Assembly (NCBI GenBank): GCA_028279545.1
Contig: JANQNN010000035.1
Coordinates: 150,951 to 214,950 of the forward strand
Reading direction: 5' to 3'
Source: Nitrosopumilaceae archaeon
GTDB lineage: Archaea; Thermoproteota; Nitrososphaeria; Nitrososphaerales; Nitrosopumilaceae
DNA length: 64,000 nt
Positions 7,619 to 17,480 of this stretch are shown one piece after another. The notes under the pieces were generated by a model, which was not told the DNA's origin, did no database searches, and saw only the letters and a program-made list of their open reading frames with translations. The position numbers were made by a program, and so were the translations under genes. Within the stretch, counting starts at the first letter, position 1; the number at the start of each line of letters is the position of its first letter.

Positions 7619-8284
7619 TTATGGAGCAACATTAACTGCTACAACGTCTTCAACACAAAATGCTGGTGGGTTTACTCCGGCGTCTGCTCTGATATTAAAT
7701 TTCAAGAGGTCTCCAGTGGTATTGCCCATTCCAAAAATTTGGGTCAAGCCAGTTATTGATTCTGTGAACTTGCCAGTTTGTTTAATTTTTGACAAGAAAA
7801 TCTTGTTTCCAATTACATCGACTTCTGTTGGATTCTCATACGTCAATGCTGCAATCTCCAATGCAGGCAATCCAGATCCTGGGCTTGCAGTACAGTTTGA
7901 GCCATCTCGTGCAGGTACTAGATTTGCAAGGTGTGTATGCCATTCAGGTCCACATGATGGCAAATCAGAACCATGACAGATTTCAACAAATGGACTTGCA
8001 AATGTATCAACGGCTCGAGGTATTTGAGATTCGCTGTCATAGAATCCTCGATGAGAAGTTACTACTAGCAGCGTTCCATCAGTTAGGACTCCAAATCCAC
8101 CAAAAACTTCACCATGTCGAGGAATTGGATCCTGGAAGGTAGTGAATTTTATCACACCGTCTGAGATTGATCCGCCAATAAGATCACCGCCTTCAGCTAC
8201 TCCTGCCATGGCTTGTTGGGCTGCAATCATTGAGACTGCAAACACTGCAGCTAATGAAATGCCCAAAACCATTTTTGTTTTCAT
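7619..8284 (-). CDS. Secreted protein of unknown function
   Basis: A clear signal peptide (residues 1-27, ending AMAG) precedes a ~190-residue domain with HGEVFGGFGVLTDGTL, an ICHGSDLPSCGPEWHTHL segment containing two Cys and three His, and a third and fourth Cys later. The His/Cys cluster could bind a metal. I do not recognise the family. The purine-rich sequence just before the ATG (complement of GCCCCT) acts as a ribosome-binding site, and an 8-base palindrome CCCTAGGG sits at 8289-8296. Confidence 0.7.
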   Translation of the reverse strand: MKTKMVLGISLAAVFAVSMIAAQQAMAGVAEGGDLIGGSISDGVIKFTTFQDPIPRHGEVFGGFGVLTDGTLLVVTSHRGFYDSESQIPRAVDTFASPFVEICHGSDLPSCGPEWHTHLANLVPARDGSNCTASPGSGLPALEIAALTYENPTEVDVIGNKIFLSKIKQTGKFTESITGLTQIFGMGNTTGDLLKFNIRADAGVNPPAFCVEDVVAVNVAP

Positions 8285-8370
8285 AGGCCCCTAGGGTAAA
8301 GATTTCATTTAAGATTACCTAAAAGAAAAACCTACAATATACTTATTTTCATACTAAATCAAAAAAAATC

Positions 8371-9129
8371 GTGAATGTATTTTCAATTTTGTTAATTGGT
8401 TCTAGTATTTTTTTCCCAATGTCAGTCTTTGCCCAAGAGACAGAATTTTATCAAGATGAAAGATATGATTTTTCATTTCAAGTACCACCCAACTGGCAAT
8501 ATCAAGAAGACATTTCTTTTAATGGAAAAACTATCTTTCAAGTCTTGATGTATCCTGATGAATTTAGCCTTGACAAACTAGATGAATCAAAGGCTGGATT
8601 GCTTGATTTGGCACCAGCACTTGCTGGACTTGATTTTCAATTAAAATCTCCTTTAATGGGAATTTTATTTGAAGATATCCCTCAATCGGAAGTCTCCCAA
8701 CTAACTGAGATTAAAATTCTTGAATACGTTATAGAAAAAATCAAAATTGATACTCCTCATGCAAAAACAATCGATTCGTATGTAGAGACGCACTCCTGGG
8801 GATGGGAGGTAACGGTGGTCTCAGCTGTTGACCTGAGCTTTGGATTTGGAGATAGCATGCCCTACATTAGCCAAAATACAACATATTTTTTTAAAGACAG
8901 GGAAGCCTATTCAGTATTTTACATGGCCCATGAGGATTATTATGATGAGTATCGTCCAGTTTTTGATAATCTAATTGATACTTTGGTGATTAGAGGAGTC
9001 GTAGTGCCCGAGTTTCAGGAAATTGCCTTGGTGGTTTTGGCAAGTGCTATTGTAATGATTGTTGTTTTTACAAGGAAATGTAATTTACCAAGTCCTATGT
9101 TTGTAAAAAATAGTATTAAATCCACATAA
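8371..9129 (+). CDS. Secreted PsbP-like domain protein with PEF-CTERM-type tail
   Basis: The start is GTG 8371, because the signal peptide (to about residue 22, VFAQ) begins there and no ATG precedes it. The domain opens with QDERYDFSFQVPPNWQYQED, the typical first strand pair of PsbP-like proteins. The C-terminus carries VPEFQEIALVVLASAIVM and a basic end (FTRK), a PEFG-CTERM variant with Gln for Gly. It is probably surface-anchored. No photosystem role is implied; the fold is widespread. Gene stands alone between a divergent secreted-protein gene and the caspase gene. Confidence 0.75.
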   Translation: MNVFSILLIGSSIFFPMSVFAQETEFYQDERYDFSFQVPPNWQYQEDISFNGKTIFQVLMYPDEFSLDKLDESKAGLLDLAPALAGLDFQLKSPLMGILFEDIPQSEVSQLTEIKILEYVIEKIKIDTPHAKTIDSYVETHSWGWEVTVVSAVDLSFGFGDSMPYISQNTTYFFKDREAYSVFYMAHEDYYDEYRPVFDNLIDTLVIRGVVVPEFQEIALVVLASAIVMIVVFTRKCNLPSPMFVKNSIKST

Positions 9130-9207
9130 TTTTTCAAAAAACTGTTTTAAAGAGAAATTCTCATAAGATCAGATTAATTTATGATAATTTCTTAAAACTA
9201 ATTGTTC

Positions 9208-10899
9208 TTGGAAGGAAAGAAAAAAGCACTCATCGTTGCAATAAGCGAGTACAAACTTGGAAGTGGTTTTCAAAACTTAGAATTTTGTAAAAATAACGGT
9301 GAGGAAATGTATTCAACATTAATCAACCTAGGATATGAAATTCCAGATAACAAAAAAATAGTCGGAAAATCTGACCAGAAAACAATTCAAAATGCAATGA
9401 TTGATTTTTTTGAAGAGAGTGCTGTGCAGCCCTCAGATACGCTTTTGTTTTACTTTACTGGTCATGGTGTCTTAGATGGACACAAGGGAAGATTTTTTGG
9501 AAATTCCGAGATAACTCAAGAAAGTCCTAAAAAAGATGGAGTTAGATTTGGTTTGTTAAATGAGTTACTGTCAAGCAGTATTGCCAGAAAAAAAATTGCG
9601 ATACTTGATTGCTGTTTTAGTGGTGCTGCAATGGCTAATGTTGTTGGAATGTCAGGTGGTGATGAGGAAAAAGAAGCAGAGATGGCAGGGCGAGGAGAAC
9701 TAGAAAAAGAATTTGATAAAAGATTTCTGGGAGAAGGAACGTGTATTTTAGCATCTTCTCTTTCGAACAGAAGATCATATGCCCTAAAAGATGAAAAATT
9801 TAGTGCCTTTTCTGGTTTAATCCTTAAAGGGTTAACCGGAACGCAAGGTTCAGTTGATAAAGATGGGTTTGTAACTCCTCACTTATTATCAGAATACGTA
9901 GCTACAGAAATACGAAAAATTCCAGAATTAAAAAACCAAAAACCAGTTACAAATTTTTCTGTGACAGGACCGTTCATTATTGCCGAACATAAGGAATTGG
10001 CTAAAAAAACATCTGAGTCATTTGAAGAAAAAATAACTAATTGGTTAAATGATGAAAATATAGAGGATTTCAACAAATTCAGAAAAGAAAATCAATACAA
10101 AGAAATCATACTTGAAAATAATACTTTGTCAAACAAAAATCTCCTGGGATTGGACCTTAGGTTTTCAAATATTAGACAGATGGGTTTTTCTGAGTGTAAT
10201 TTACGAGAGGCTGTCTTCCATGCATCTACGCTTTTTAACGTAAAATTTTTTAAATCTGTTCTAAATAATGCTGTACTCTCAAGGGTTACCTTTTCTGGAT
10301 GCAGTTTTACAAATACTTCCCTAATGGATGCACAAATAAAAAACTCCAATTTCTCAGGTTGTAGCTTTTTGTTTGCAGATTTTACCAATGCGGATTTTTC
10401 AAACTCTATTCTTACTGGAGCAAATTTTTCAAATATCTATATGAAAGACGTAAATTTTATAGGCGCAAATCTTACAGGAGCTAGTTTTAAACACACCATG
10501 CTTCAAAATGCTAAATTTACAGATGCAAATCTTACAGGAGCTGACTTTACGGATGCAGATCTTACAGATGCGGACTTAACTGGAGCCAATTTAACAGGAG
10601 CAAAAACTGATGGTGTAAAACCTAAATCACTTTCTGAAGAGTTGGAACAACAAAGAGAAAATAATCAGGGGGAAAATTCAATCCAATCTAATCCAGATTA
10701 TGTAAAAAAAGCAAAAAAATGTCTTGAAATTTTAGAAAAAAGTTCCAAAAAATGGAGGTCTGATGTTATGTTAATGAGAGATTCTGGACTGACAAAAACT
10801 GAATTTGATTATTTTGTGAATAACACTCCAGAGGTAATAAAATCAAGAATACCTGATAAACACAAAAATAATTTATTTACTCATCGAAATAAATTGTAA
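9208..10899 (+). CDS. Caspase-like (peptidase C14) protein fused to pentapeptide repeats
   Basis: Residues 1-265 form a caspase/metacaspase-like domain: first strand KKALIVAISEY, the His motif FYFTGHGVLDG (His near residue 86) and the Cys motif ILDCCFSGA (near 132-139). A linker containing FNKFRKENQ follows, then about 25 pentapeptide units (A-D/N-L-T-G type, densest near ANLTGADFTDADLTDADLTG), then a ~75-residue helical C-terminus. The start is TTG: the paralogue at 53106-54671 also begins TTG-x-GGA-AA, which aligns with TTG 9208 rather than the TTG at 9202. It converges on a CD-NTase-like gene 28 bases away. Likely a cytoplasmic cysteine protease; target unknown. Confidence 0.88.
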   Translation: MEGKKKALIVAISEYKLGSGFQNLEFCKNNGEEMYSTLINLGYEIPDNKKIVGKSDQKTIQNAMIDFFEESAVQPSDTLLFYFTGHGVLDGHKGRFFGNSEITQESPKKDGVRFGLLNELLSSSIARKKIAILDCCFSGAAMANVVGMSGGDEEKEAEMAGRGELEKEFDKRFLGEGTCILASSLSNRRSYALKDEKFSAFSGLILKGLTGTQGSVDKDGFVTPHLLSEYVATEIRKIPELKNQKPVTNFSVTGPFIIAEHKELAKKTSESFEEKITNWLNDENIEDFNKFRKENQYKEIILENNTLSNKNLLGLDLRFSNIRQMGFSECNLREAVFHASTLFNVKFFKSVLNNAVLSRVTFSGCSFTNTSLMDAQIKNSNFSGCSFLFADFTNADFSNSILTGANFSNIYMKDVNFIGANLTGASFKHTMLQNAKFTDANLTGADFTDADLTDADLTGANLTGAKTDGVKPKSLSEELEQQRENNQGENSIQSNPDYVKKAKKCLEILEKSSKKWRSDVMLMRDSGLTKTEFDYFVNNTPEVIKSRIPDKHKNNLFTHRNKL

Positions 10900-10927
10900 T
10901 TCTAAATACACGAGAAGAAAAAATATC

Positions 10928-11692
10928 TTACCATACAATTCTTCCCCAATTAGATTCACGTTTGCACCTTAATGCACATTGAGTTATTGCAACTTTTTCG
11001 TCTTGTGACAAATCATCAGATATACGGTTTGATGGATTGGCAGGATCTTGTAATGGTATACTAGAAAACCCTTGCGAGCTGAGAAAATCAAAAACATGTG
11101 ATACATTGTTTGCCAAGTCTCCAACCTTTTTTCCTTGCAGGACTGTAATTATTACTAGCTCCAAGTATAACGATGGAAACTCTAAGTTGTGCAGCTTGCT
11201 CCAAATTTTTAGAATCTTTATTTCATCCAGTCTTTGACTATTTTTTACGAAATTGGTGTGAAAGTTTACATCTTTTTTGATCGTTGTTTTTTGTTTGTTG
11301 CTCCACAAGTCATGCTCATTTGAAGCCGAATCTATTTTTCGTCCAGGAATTAGGTCAACTGAGATTTCATTTATTTTAACTGCAATTGATACATTTTTCT
11401 TTTTGGGATTGTATCCTAGCTTGCTTAGTTTGTTAAATAGTGAATTGTAAATATCCTCAAGAGTCCCAGGAGTTGAACCATCTAAGGATATGAAAAGATC
11501 AATATCAGTAGATAGATTTGTTGTGGTTTCTTTTTCGTACGAGCCTGACCAAAAAAGGGCAATAAAATGAACTGATGCCCATTCTTGAACATGTGCTTTT
11601 ATCTCTATTGCAATCTTGTTGTATTGTGATGACTTTGATTCGGGGATTGAATATTTTTGTAAAATTTGTTTTAGATATGCATCTTGATTCAT
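10928..11692 (-). CDS. CD-NTase / OAS-like nucleotidyltransferase
   Basis: A 254-residue polymerase-beta-fold nucleotidyltransferase. The nucleotide motif GSYEKETTTNLSTDIDLFIS gives GS followed by D-x-D, and the third acidic residue is in ISVDLIPGRK. The C-terminal half resembles the OAS1/SMODS-type helical domain: SLYLELVIITVLQ, then LQDPANPSNRISDDLS and a final NWGRIVW. This layout is that of cGAS/DncV-like (CD-NTase) enzymes rather than the much longer archaeal CCA-adding enzyme. Such enzymes make cyclic or linear oligonucleotide signals, notably in CBASS defence. It faces the caspase gene tail to tail, so they are not one operon. Product and role are inferred. Confidence 0.75.
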   Translation of the reverse strand: MNQDAYLKQILQKYSIPESKSSQYNKIAIEIKAHVQEWASVHFIALFWSGSYEKETTTNLSTDIDLFISLDGSTPGTLEDIYNSLFNKLSKLGYNPKKKNVSIAVKINEISVDLIPGRKIDSASNEHDLWSNKQKTTIKKDVNFHTNFVKNSQRLDEIKILKIWSKLHNLEFPSLYLELVIITVLQGKKVGDLANNVSHVFDFLSSQGFSSIPLQDPANPSNRISDDLSQDEKVAITQCALRCKRESNWGRIVW

Positions 11693-11825
11693 TTCAAACT
11701 CCCAAACTATAGGGTGCTTGAGTAATTACAAAGGATTTGTTTTTCAAATTATTGAAAAAAATATTTTTGAGCCTAAAATGTCTTAAATTTTTGGGACAGC
11801 CATACATGTATAATAATTCAAAAAG

Positions 11826-14800
11826 TTGTTTGAAAAATTGTTGGGCGATAGTAATAGGAATTATTTTTTCCTTTTTGGGATTTTTGGCTTTTTAATTTTG
11901 GGTGGTTTTGGTCTTTCTCAAGACGCTCATGCAGCCACAATTACTGCAGCTGCTGGAGGAGGTGACTGGAATACAGGCTCGACTTGGGTTGGAGGAGTTG
12001 TCCCCGCTGATTCTGATGACAAAGTAATCCCGACAGGAGTTACAGTTACTGTAACTACCAATGTAGTAAATACTGGAAACATTAGTAATTCTGGAACAAT
12101 TGCAATTTCAAATTCTGTAGCAAGTAGTGTGGGAATTAACAACAATACTCCTGGAACTATAACAAATAATGCTGGGGGTTTAATCACTATAGCAAACACA
12201 GGTACAAGTAGTATTGGTATTTCCAATTTTGGTTCAGGTTTTACAAACGATGGAACAATTACAATTACAAATACAACAGGATTGGGAATCTTTAGTACAA
12301 CTTTTAGAATTATCACAAACAATGCTGGTGGAATAATTAATGTACAAAACACCGGAGGAACAGGAATTAGTAATCCAGGTACCATAAACAGCTCTGGAAC
12401 GATTTCAATTACAAATACAACTGGTGTTGGAATTGCAAACTCAACTTCTGGTTCTTTAAACAACCTTGCGGGAGGTCAAATTACAATATCAAACACTGGT
12501 GGGACTGGAATTAACAATCAAGGGTTTGGAACAATTACAACAAATAGTGGTACGATTACAATTTCAAACTCTGTCAATTTTACTTTTGGAATAACAGGTA
12601 ATGTTACCAATAATGCGGGAGGATTAATCACAATATCAAATACTGCAAGTTTTGGAATGAGAAATGGAAATTATAGTAACTCTGGAACAATTACAATCAC
12701 GTCATCTGCTTTTGGAGTTGGTATTGATATAAACAACGCTAGAAATTTGACCAATAATGTTGGTGGAATAGTAAATGTACAAAACAGCAGTAGCTCGGGA
12801 ATTGACAACCAAGATACCATTACCAATAATGGTACAATTAATGTAGCAAACACGGGACTAGTCGGAATTAAAATTTTCAGTAGCGGTCATTTAATCAATA
12901 ATGGAACCGTTACAGTATCAATTACAGTTGCATCTACTACAGGAATACAAGTAGGTTTTAAGAGCGATTTGACTAACAATTCAGGCGGTATTGTAAATGT
13001 AACAAACAGTAACGGTACAGGTATTTTTACCCAATCAGAGGGCGTGATCATCAATAATACAGGAGGGCAATTTACAGTAGCCAATTCTGGAGGTAGGGGA
13101 ATTCACAACACAGAAACTGTTACCAATGATGGAACCTTTTCTGTAGAAAACACTGGGACGTCTAGTACTGGTATTTACAATCCCGCTCTAAGTTTTATTG
13201 TAAACAATGCTAGTTTTAGTATTTCAAACACCTCTGGGACCGGAATTTTTAATCTTGTAAGTGGGCTTTTTACAAATAGTGCAACAGGAACACTTACCAT
13301 TTCTGAAAACGGTGGATTTGGATTTCGTAACCTTTCAGGTGCAACTCTTTCAAATTTAGGTACAATTAACGTATCAAAAACCAACACTGGGGGCTCTGGG
13401 ATTTTCAACCTCGGTACAGTAAACAACAGTGGAGCTCTGAACGTTTTATGCAATGGAGTTTACTCTGGAACAAATCCAGTTGGAAATCCAATTAATTTTG
13501 TTGCATGTGTTTCAGATTTGTCAATAACCAAGGCAGACGACATTGATCCCGTAATAAGCGGGCAAAACTTTGTCTATACAATTACTGTTTTTAACGCAGG
13601 ACCAGATCCTGCAACAGCGGTAATAGTAACTGATACCCTTCCACCCGAAGTAACCTTTGTGGCTACTTCTGGTTGTTTATTTGGACCTGCAAGCATTCCT
13701 GATTGTAACCTTGACATTATTTTAGCTGGAGAAAGTGCATCTTATACTATTGAGGTAACAGCAGATCAAGGAATTGGACTAGTGACGAATTCTGCAACTG
13801 TAAATTCAAACTCTGATGATCCTAACTTGGATAACAATTCAATTGAAGAAGATACCACAATAAATCCAAGCATTGAGCACTATTTATCGTATCAAATCAA
13901 TGAGTCTAAAGGTACACCAAAGTTTGAATCCACCAATGTAGGACTAAATGACCAATTTAGCTCAGGAGAGTTTAAAGTAAAACAACTATACAGACTTTTT
14001 AATCCTGTTGATAAAAACGATGAGGGACTAACAAATGAGGAAAATCATCTTGTAGGATATAGAATACAAGGCAAAGACAAAGTAAGAGAAACTGTTCTTG
14101 TTGAAAACCAATTTGGAATACTATCTTTGGATATTAAAAATGAAAGATTACTTTTAGTTCCTTCTTCAAAAAACCATACATCTACACCGGATTCATTAAA
14201 AACACCTTCTGATCACTTCAAGTGCTATGATGTAAAAGTTACAAAGGGTACTCCAAACTTTAAGAAACTAAAAGCTGATGTGTATGATCCAAACTTTGAA
14301 GAAGACCGTACCATGGATGTGAAAAAGCCAAGATATTTCTGTAATCCAGTAGAAAAAATTCATGACAATACTACAACTCAAATAATTTCTCCTGATGATC
14401 ATCTAGTCTGTTATGATGTTAAAAAATCAAAAGGCCAGCCAAATCATGATAGAACCAGCGTATTTACAAACAATCAGTTTGGTCCAGAAGCACTAGACAC
14501 AAAGAAGGAGCGAGAACTTTGTGTTCCCTCTAAAATAATTTATCCAGATAATGACTATGATGGATTACCTGCAAATGAGGATCCAGATGATTCAGACCCA
14601 TGTAACCCAAGTGTTAACAACCAAGTATGCCAAGCAATTACTAACAGCCCAGGCGAGCACTTTATGAGCTACCAAGTCAAAGAGACCAAAAACACCCCCA
14701 AGTTCCAAAAATTCTACATGGATTTGGCTGACAAGTTTGGATATGGTGATTTTAAGGTAAAGAAAATCCTAAGACTACTCAACCCAGTTGACAAAAACAA

Positions 14801-15365
14801 TGAAGGAATACAAGATGAAATAACCCACATGGTAGGATACCAAATACAAAAACAAGACTATACAAAGTATGACGGATATGACCAAATCATGGTTGCAAAC
14901 CAGTTTGGTTTGATTAATTTGGATGTGAAAAAGCCAAAGGTGTTACTTGTCCCATCAGCTAAAAGTCATGATTCTATACCAGATGTACTCTTGACTTTGA
15001 ATAACAAGTTCACGTGCTATGATGTAAAAGTAACAAAGGGCACTCCAAACTTTAAGAAGATAAAAGCAGACGTTTATGATCCAAACTTTGATGAGGACCG
15101 TATCATGGATATCAAAAAGCCAAGGATATTCTGCATTTCAATGCAGACAAACAATGTCATCAAAGCTCCAAACGAAGTTTATGGAGAGCAACTGTTATGC
15201 TATGATGTCAAAAAATCAAAAGGTGAACCCAACCATGATAGGACAAGTGTTTTTACAAACAACTACTTTGGTCCTGAAGAACTAGACACAAAGAAGGAAA
15301 AAGAACTCTGTGTGCCATCCACTATAATTAAACCTGGTATGACACAAGTTAATCCACCAAATTAA
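11826..15365 (+). CDS. Large secreted beta-solenoid protein with DUF11 and CY-VK modules
   Basis: The signal peptide (to about residue 36, AHAA) starts at TTG 11826. Residues ~40-560 are Thr/Asn/Gly-rich repeats (NNSGTITISNT-like units about every 20-25 residues), which should form a right-handed beta-helix. A DUF11-type domain follows (LSITKADDIDPVISGQNFVY; GPDPATAVIVTDTLPP). The remainder is two blocks of three ~100-residue modules with HxxCYDVKxTKGTP, NQFG and KKExELCVPS motifs, separated by a calcium-type acidic linker (DNDYDGLPANEDPDD). The gene has no C-terminal anchor. Probably a surface or sheath adhesin. The same modules occur at 40455-41711 and 62398-64000. Confidence 0.8.
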   Translation: MFEKLLGDSNRNYFFLFGIFGFLILGGFGLSQDAHAATITAAAGGGDWNTGSTWVGGVVPADSDDKVIPTGVTVTVTTNVVNTGNISNSGTIAISNSVASSVGINNNTPGTITNNAGGLITIANTGTSSIGISNFGSGFTNDGTITITNTTGLGIFSTTFRIITNNAGGIINVQNTGGTGISNPGTINSSGTISITNTTGVGIANSTSGSLNNLAGGQITISNTGGTGINNQGFGTITTNSGTITISNSVNFTFGITGNVTNNAGGLITISNTASFGMRNGNYSNSGTITITSSAFGVGIDINNARNLTNNVGGIVNVQNSSSSGIDNQDTITNNGTINVANTGLVGIKIFSSGHLINNGTVTVSITVASTTGIQVGFKSDLTNNSGGIVNVTNSNGTGIFTQSEGVIINNTGGQFTVANSGGRGIHNTETVTNDGTFSVENTGTSSTGIYNPALSFIVNNASFSISNTSGTGIFNLVSGLFTNSATGTLTISENGGFGFRNLSGATLSNLGTINVSKTNTGGSGIFNLGTVNNSGALNVLCNGVYSGTNPVGNPINFVACVSDLSITKADDIDPVISGQNFVYTITVFNAGPDPATAVIVTDTLPPEVTFVATSGCLFGPASIPDCNLDIILAGESASYTIEVTADQGIGLVTNSATVNSNSDDPNLDNNSIEEDTTINPSIEHYLSYQINESKGTPKFESTNVGLNDQFSSGEFKVKQLYRLFNPVDKNDEGLTNEENHLVGYRIQGKDKVRETVLVENQFGILSLDIKNERLLLVPSSKNHTSTPDSLKTPSDHFKCYDVKVTKGTPNFKKLKADVYDPNFEEDRTMDVKKPRYFCNPVEKIHDNTTTQIISPDDHLVCYDVKKSKGQPNHDRTSVFTNNQFGPEALDTKKERELCVPSKIIYPDNDYDGLPANEDPDDSDPCNPSVNNQVCQAITNSPGEHFMSYQVKETKNTPKFQKFYMDLADKFGYGDFKVKKILRLLNPVDKNNEGIQDEITHMVGYQIQKQDYTKYDGYDQIMVANQFGLINLDVKKPKVLLVPSAKSHDSIPDVLLTLNNKFTCYDVKVTKGTPNFKKIKADVYDPNFDEDRIMDIKKPRIFCISMQTNNVIKAPNEVYGEQLLCYDVKKSKGEPNHDRTSVFTNNYFGPEELDTKKEKELCVPSTIIKPGMTQVNPPN

Positions 15366-15502
15366 TCATAAAAATTTTTTCAACCAGATTTGGGAAAGGT
15401 TTGTGTAAACTGGTAATCCAAATTCAAAGATAAACTATGCCATAAATTTCAAATTTGAAAATTAATCATATACTAATACATGCCAAATAATCTGAAAATT
15501 CC

Positions 15503-15919
15503 ATGAAAGACTTTTCAAAAATCTTGGTTCCAGTTGATGGATCAAAAAAATCATTTGACGCATTAGACAGAGCACTTACCCTTGCAGGGTTTACACATGG
15601 CGAAGTTACATGCATCCATGTAATTCCTGAGGTTCCCCCAGGAGGACCCAGAACAAAAGAGATGGCAAGACAGCTAGAAGAAGATGGCCATATTGTTCTA
15701 AAAAAGGCTGCAAAAAGAGCAGGCAAAAATGTCAAATTCAAAACAAGACTGGTTCGAGGAGCGCCAAATGTTGAGGCCATAAAAATTGCAAGAAATGGAA
15801 AATTCGATCATATTGTAATGAGCACAACTGGGGTGGGTGGAGCAACAGGAGATATGTTAGGAAGTGTCTCAAACTATATCCTTCACAAATCAAAGATTCC
15901 AGTATATCTGATAAAATGA
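15503..15919 (+). CDS. Universal stress protein (UspA) family
   Basis: A single 138-residue UspA domain: FSKILVPVDGSKKSFDALDR at the start, GEVTCIHVIPE, and at the end STTGVGGATGDMLGSVSNY, which keeps the Gly-rich and G-S nucleotide-binding features, then KSKIPVYLIK. It should bind ATP or a related nucleotide. A TATA-like ATATACTA lies about 30 bases before the ATG. The radical SAM gene follows on the same strand after 59 bases. Confidence 0.88.
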   Translation: MKDFSKILVPVDGSKKSFDALDRALTLAGFTHGEVTCIHVIPEVPPGGPRTKEMARQLEEDGHIVLKKAAKRAGKNVKFKTRLVRGAPNVEAIKIARNGKFDHIVMSTTGVGGATGDMLGSVSNYILHKSKIPVYLIK

Positions 15920-15978
15920 ATCTCGTATTGGGATTTAACAAATAAAATCTTAAAAAATCTTTAAGATCAAAAGAAGAC

Positions 15979-17061
15979 ATGAAGGTCAATCTCATCAAAA
16001 CTGTTGACAAGGTGGGAAAATGGTCAGCATCTAGAGTGATAGGAAAAAGACGACCACTAATTGGAGTCTTTAGCCTCACACACTACTGCAATTATTACTG
16101 CCCAATGTGTCCATTTGGGGATGCAGACAAGGAAGGCCAAATAAAACTTGCAAGAAAAAACGACTTAACCACTGAGCAATGGAAGCAAATCTTTGATAAG
16201 GTATCAAAGTATTGTATTTGGACCATTGTAGAAGGCGGAGAGCCAACAAGCAGACCTGACTTTATGGAGCTGATAAAGCATCTTCATTCATTGAATCTTC
16301 CAGTTACTCTCATTACAAATTGCTCATTGCTTAACGAAGTTGATCTTGATGAGCTAAAAAAACACATCCAGTTCATCACATGTAGTATTGATTCAGTCTT
16401 TGAAGAACCCTACTGCAAGGTAAGAGGTGTAAGACCTGAGGTTTTTAGAAAAGTAATGAATAACCTAGAGCTGCTAAATCAACACAAAATTCCCCACTAC
16501 TTTAACAGCGTCATTACAAAATACAATACACAAGAGTTTCTTGATGGAAGTTACTTTGATAAAACAAAAGAGCTTGGAGTAAACTCTGTTTCTTTAACAT
16601 TTGTTGAGGATAGATCTGATGTAAACTATTCACTGTTACCTGATAGAAAAGATATAATCAAAATTTGTGAAAATGTTTTAGAGCACATAAAGAGCAAAAA
16701 ATATCCCCAGATTATGCTTCCACCTGACTATTTTGAGCAAATAATTGAGCATGGAAGAGGCGTGTTTGATGAATGCGGTGTGTGGAAGAGCATCTTTGTT
16801 AATGCAGATGCAAAAGTTATGGTACCTTGTTGGAAGTATACTAGCCCTGAGAACTCTTACAATCTACTTGAAAAAAGTGTTGGAGAGATTTGGGATGCAC
16901 CACAGTGGGACTTGGCAAAGGACTGCCATGACTGTGAGGTACTAGGTTGTGTTTGGTATTCATCACAGCCAGTTACAACCTTTGCTAAAAACTACATGAG
17001 AGGACTCTCAAAGATGATTAGCCAAGAAAAACCAGAACTTGAAGAATCAATTACAAATTAA
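15979..17061 (+). CDS. Radical SAM protein with SPASM-like C-terminal domain
   Basis: The CxxxCxxC cluster motif is CNYYCPMC at residues 37-44, followed by the EGGEPTSRPDF motif that contacts S-adenosylmethionine. The C-terminal region carries extra Cys (DECGVWKS, MVPCWKY, DCHDCEVLGC) spaced like a SPASM/twitch auxiliary iron-sulfur domain. At 360 residues it matches peptide- or lipid-modifying members such as those acting on RiPPs or archaeal lipids. No precursor peptide is evident next door. The substrate is unknown. Confidence 0.85.
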   Translation: MKVNLIKTVDKVGKWSASRVIGKRRPLIGVFSLTHYCNYYCPMCPFGDADKEGQIKLARKNDLTTEQWKQIFDKVSKYCIWTIVEGGEPTSRPDFMELIKHLHSLNLPVTLITNCSLLNEVDLDELKKHIQFITCSIDSVFEEPYCKVRGVRPEVFRKVMNNLELLNQHKIPHYFNSVITKYNTQEFLDGSYFDKTKELGVNSVSLTFVEDRSDVNYSLLPDRKDIIKICENVLEHIKSKKYPQIMLPPDYFEQIIEHGRGVFDECGVWKSIFVNADAKVMVPCWKYTSPENSYNLLEKSVGEIWDAPQWDLAKDCHDCEVLGCVWYSSQPVTTFAKNYMRGLSKMISQEKPELEESITN

Positions 17062-17074
17062 TTAAAATAAAAAG

Positions 17075-17362
17075 TTAGTTTGTAGGATTCATTAATTCCA
17101 TTCTTTCCTTGGTTTTTTGATCAACTAGCCATAGTATGGATTCTCCCACTTCAGCATTACATTCTCCAATGTTTACTGGAAAACCATCCATGGTTTCAGC
17201 AATACATCCTTCATCTGTAACTGCAACTATTGTTACTCGCTCAAGCACTTCTTCAGGTGCAGTATAGAACATCAAATATGCAAATAGGGAAATTCCTATT
17301 GCGGCTAATACACCACAAACTATTACCAATGATCTTTTAGAGGAATTTTTAGTACTAGACAT
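17075..17362 (-). CDS. Small single-helix membrane protein, paralogue of 28184-28486
   Basis: The frame opens at 17410, but comparison with the paralogue places the start at the ATG at 17362 (MSSTKNSSKRSLVIV). One N-terminal helix (VCGVLAAIGISLFAYLMFY) is followed by a ~60-residue outer domain with VAVTDEGCIAETMDG and IGECNAEVGE, where two Cys are conserved in both copies. Both end in NPTN. Function unknown. Confidence 0.7.
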   Translation of the reverse strand: MSSTKNSSKRSLVIVCGVLAAIGISLFAYLMFYTAPEEVLERVTIVAVTDEGCIAETMDGFPVNIGECNAEVGESILWLVDQKTKERMELMNPTN

Positions 17363-17480
17363 ATCCCTAAAAAACCAATTTCCTGATTTAAGGAATGTCA
17401 AAATTTTCAATCCTGGAAATTGCCTAGTTTAGGGTAAATTTTCTATTAAACTCATTAAGATCTTCCTTTAGTTGATTGTC

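Noticed and set aside
10928..11692. CCA-adding enzyme
   Set aside because: Archaeal CCA enzymes are much longer and lack the OAS-like C-terminal DPxxPxNR motif seen here.
11927..13453. Several Pro/Val/Ile-rich minus-strand frames across the solenoid gene
   Set aside because: They mirror the repeated Thr/Asn codons of the real gene; not plausible proteins.
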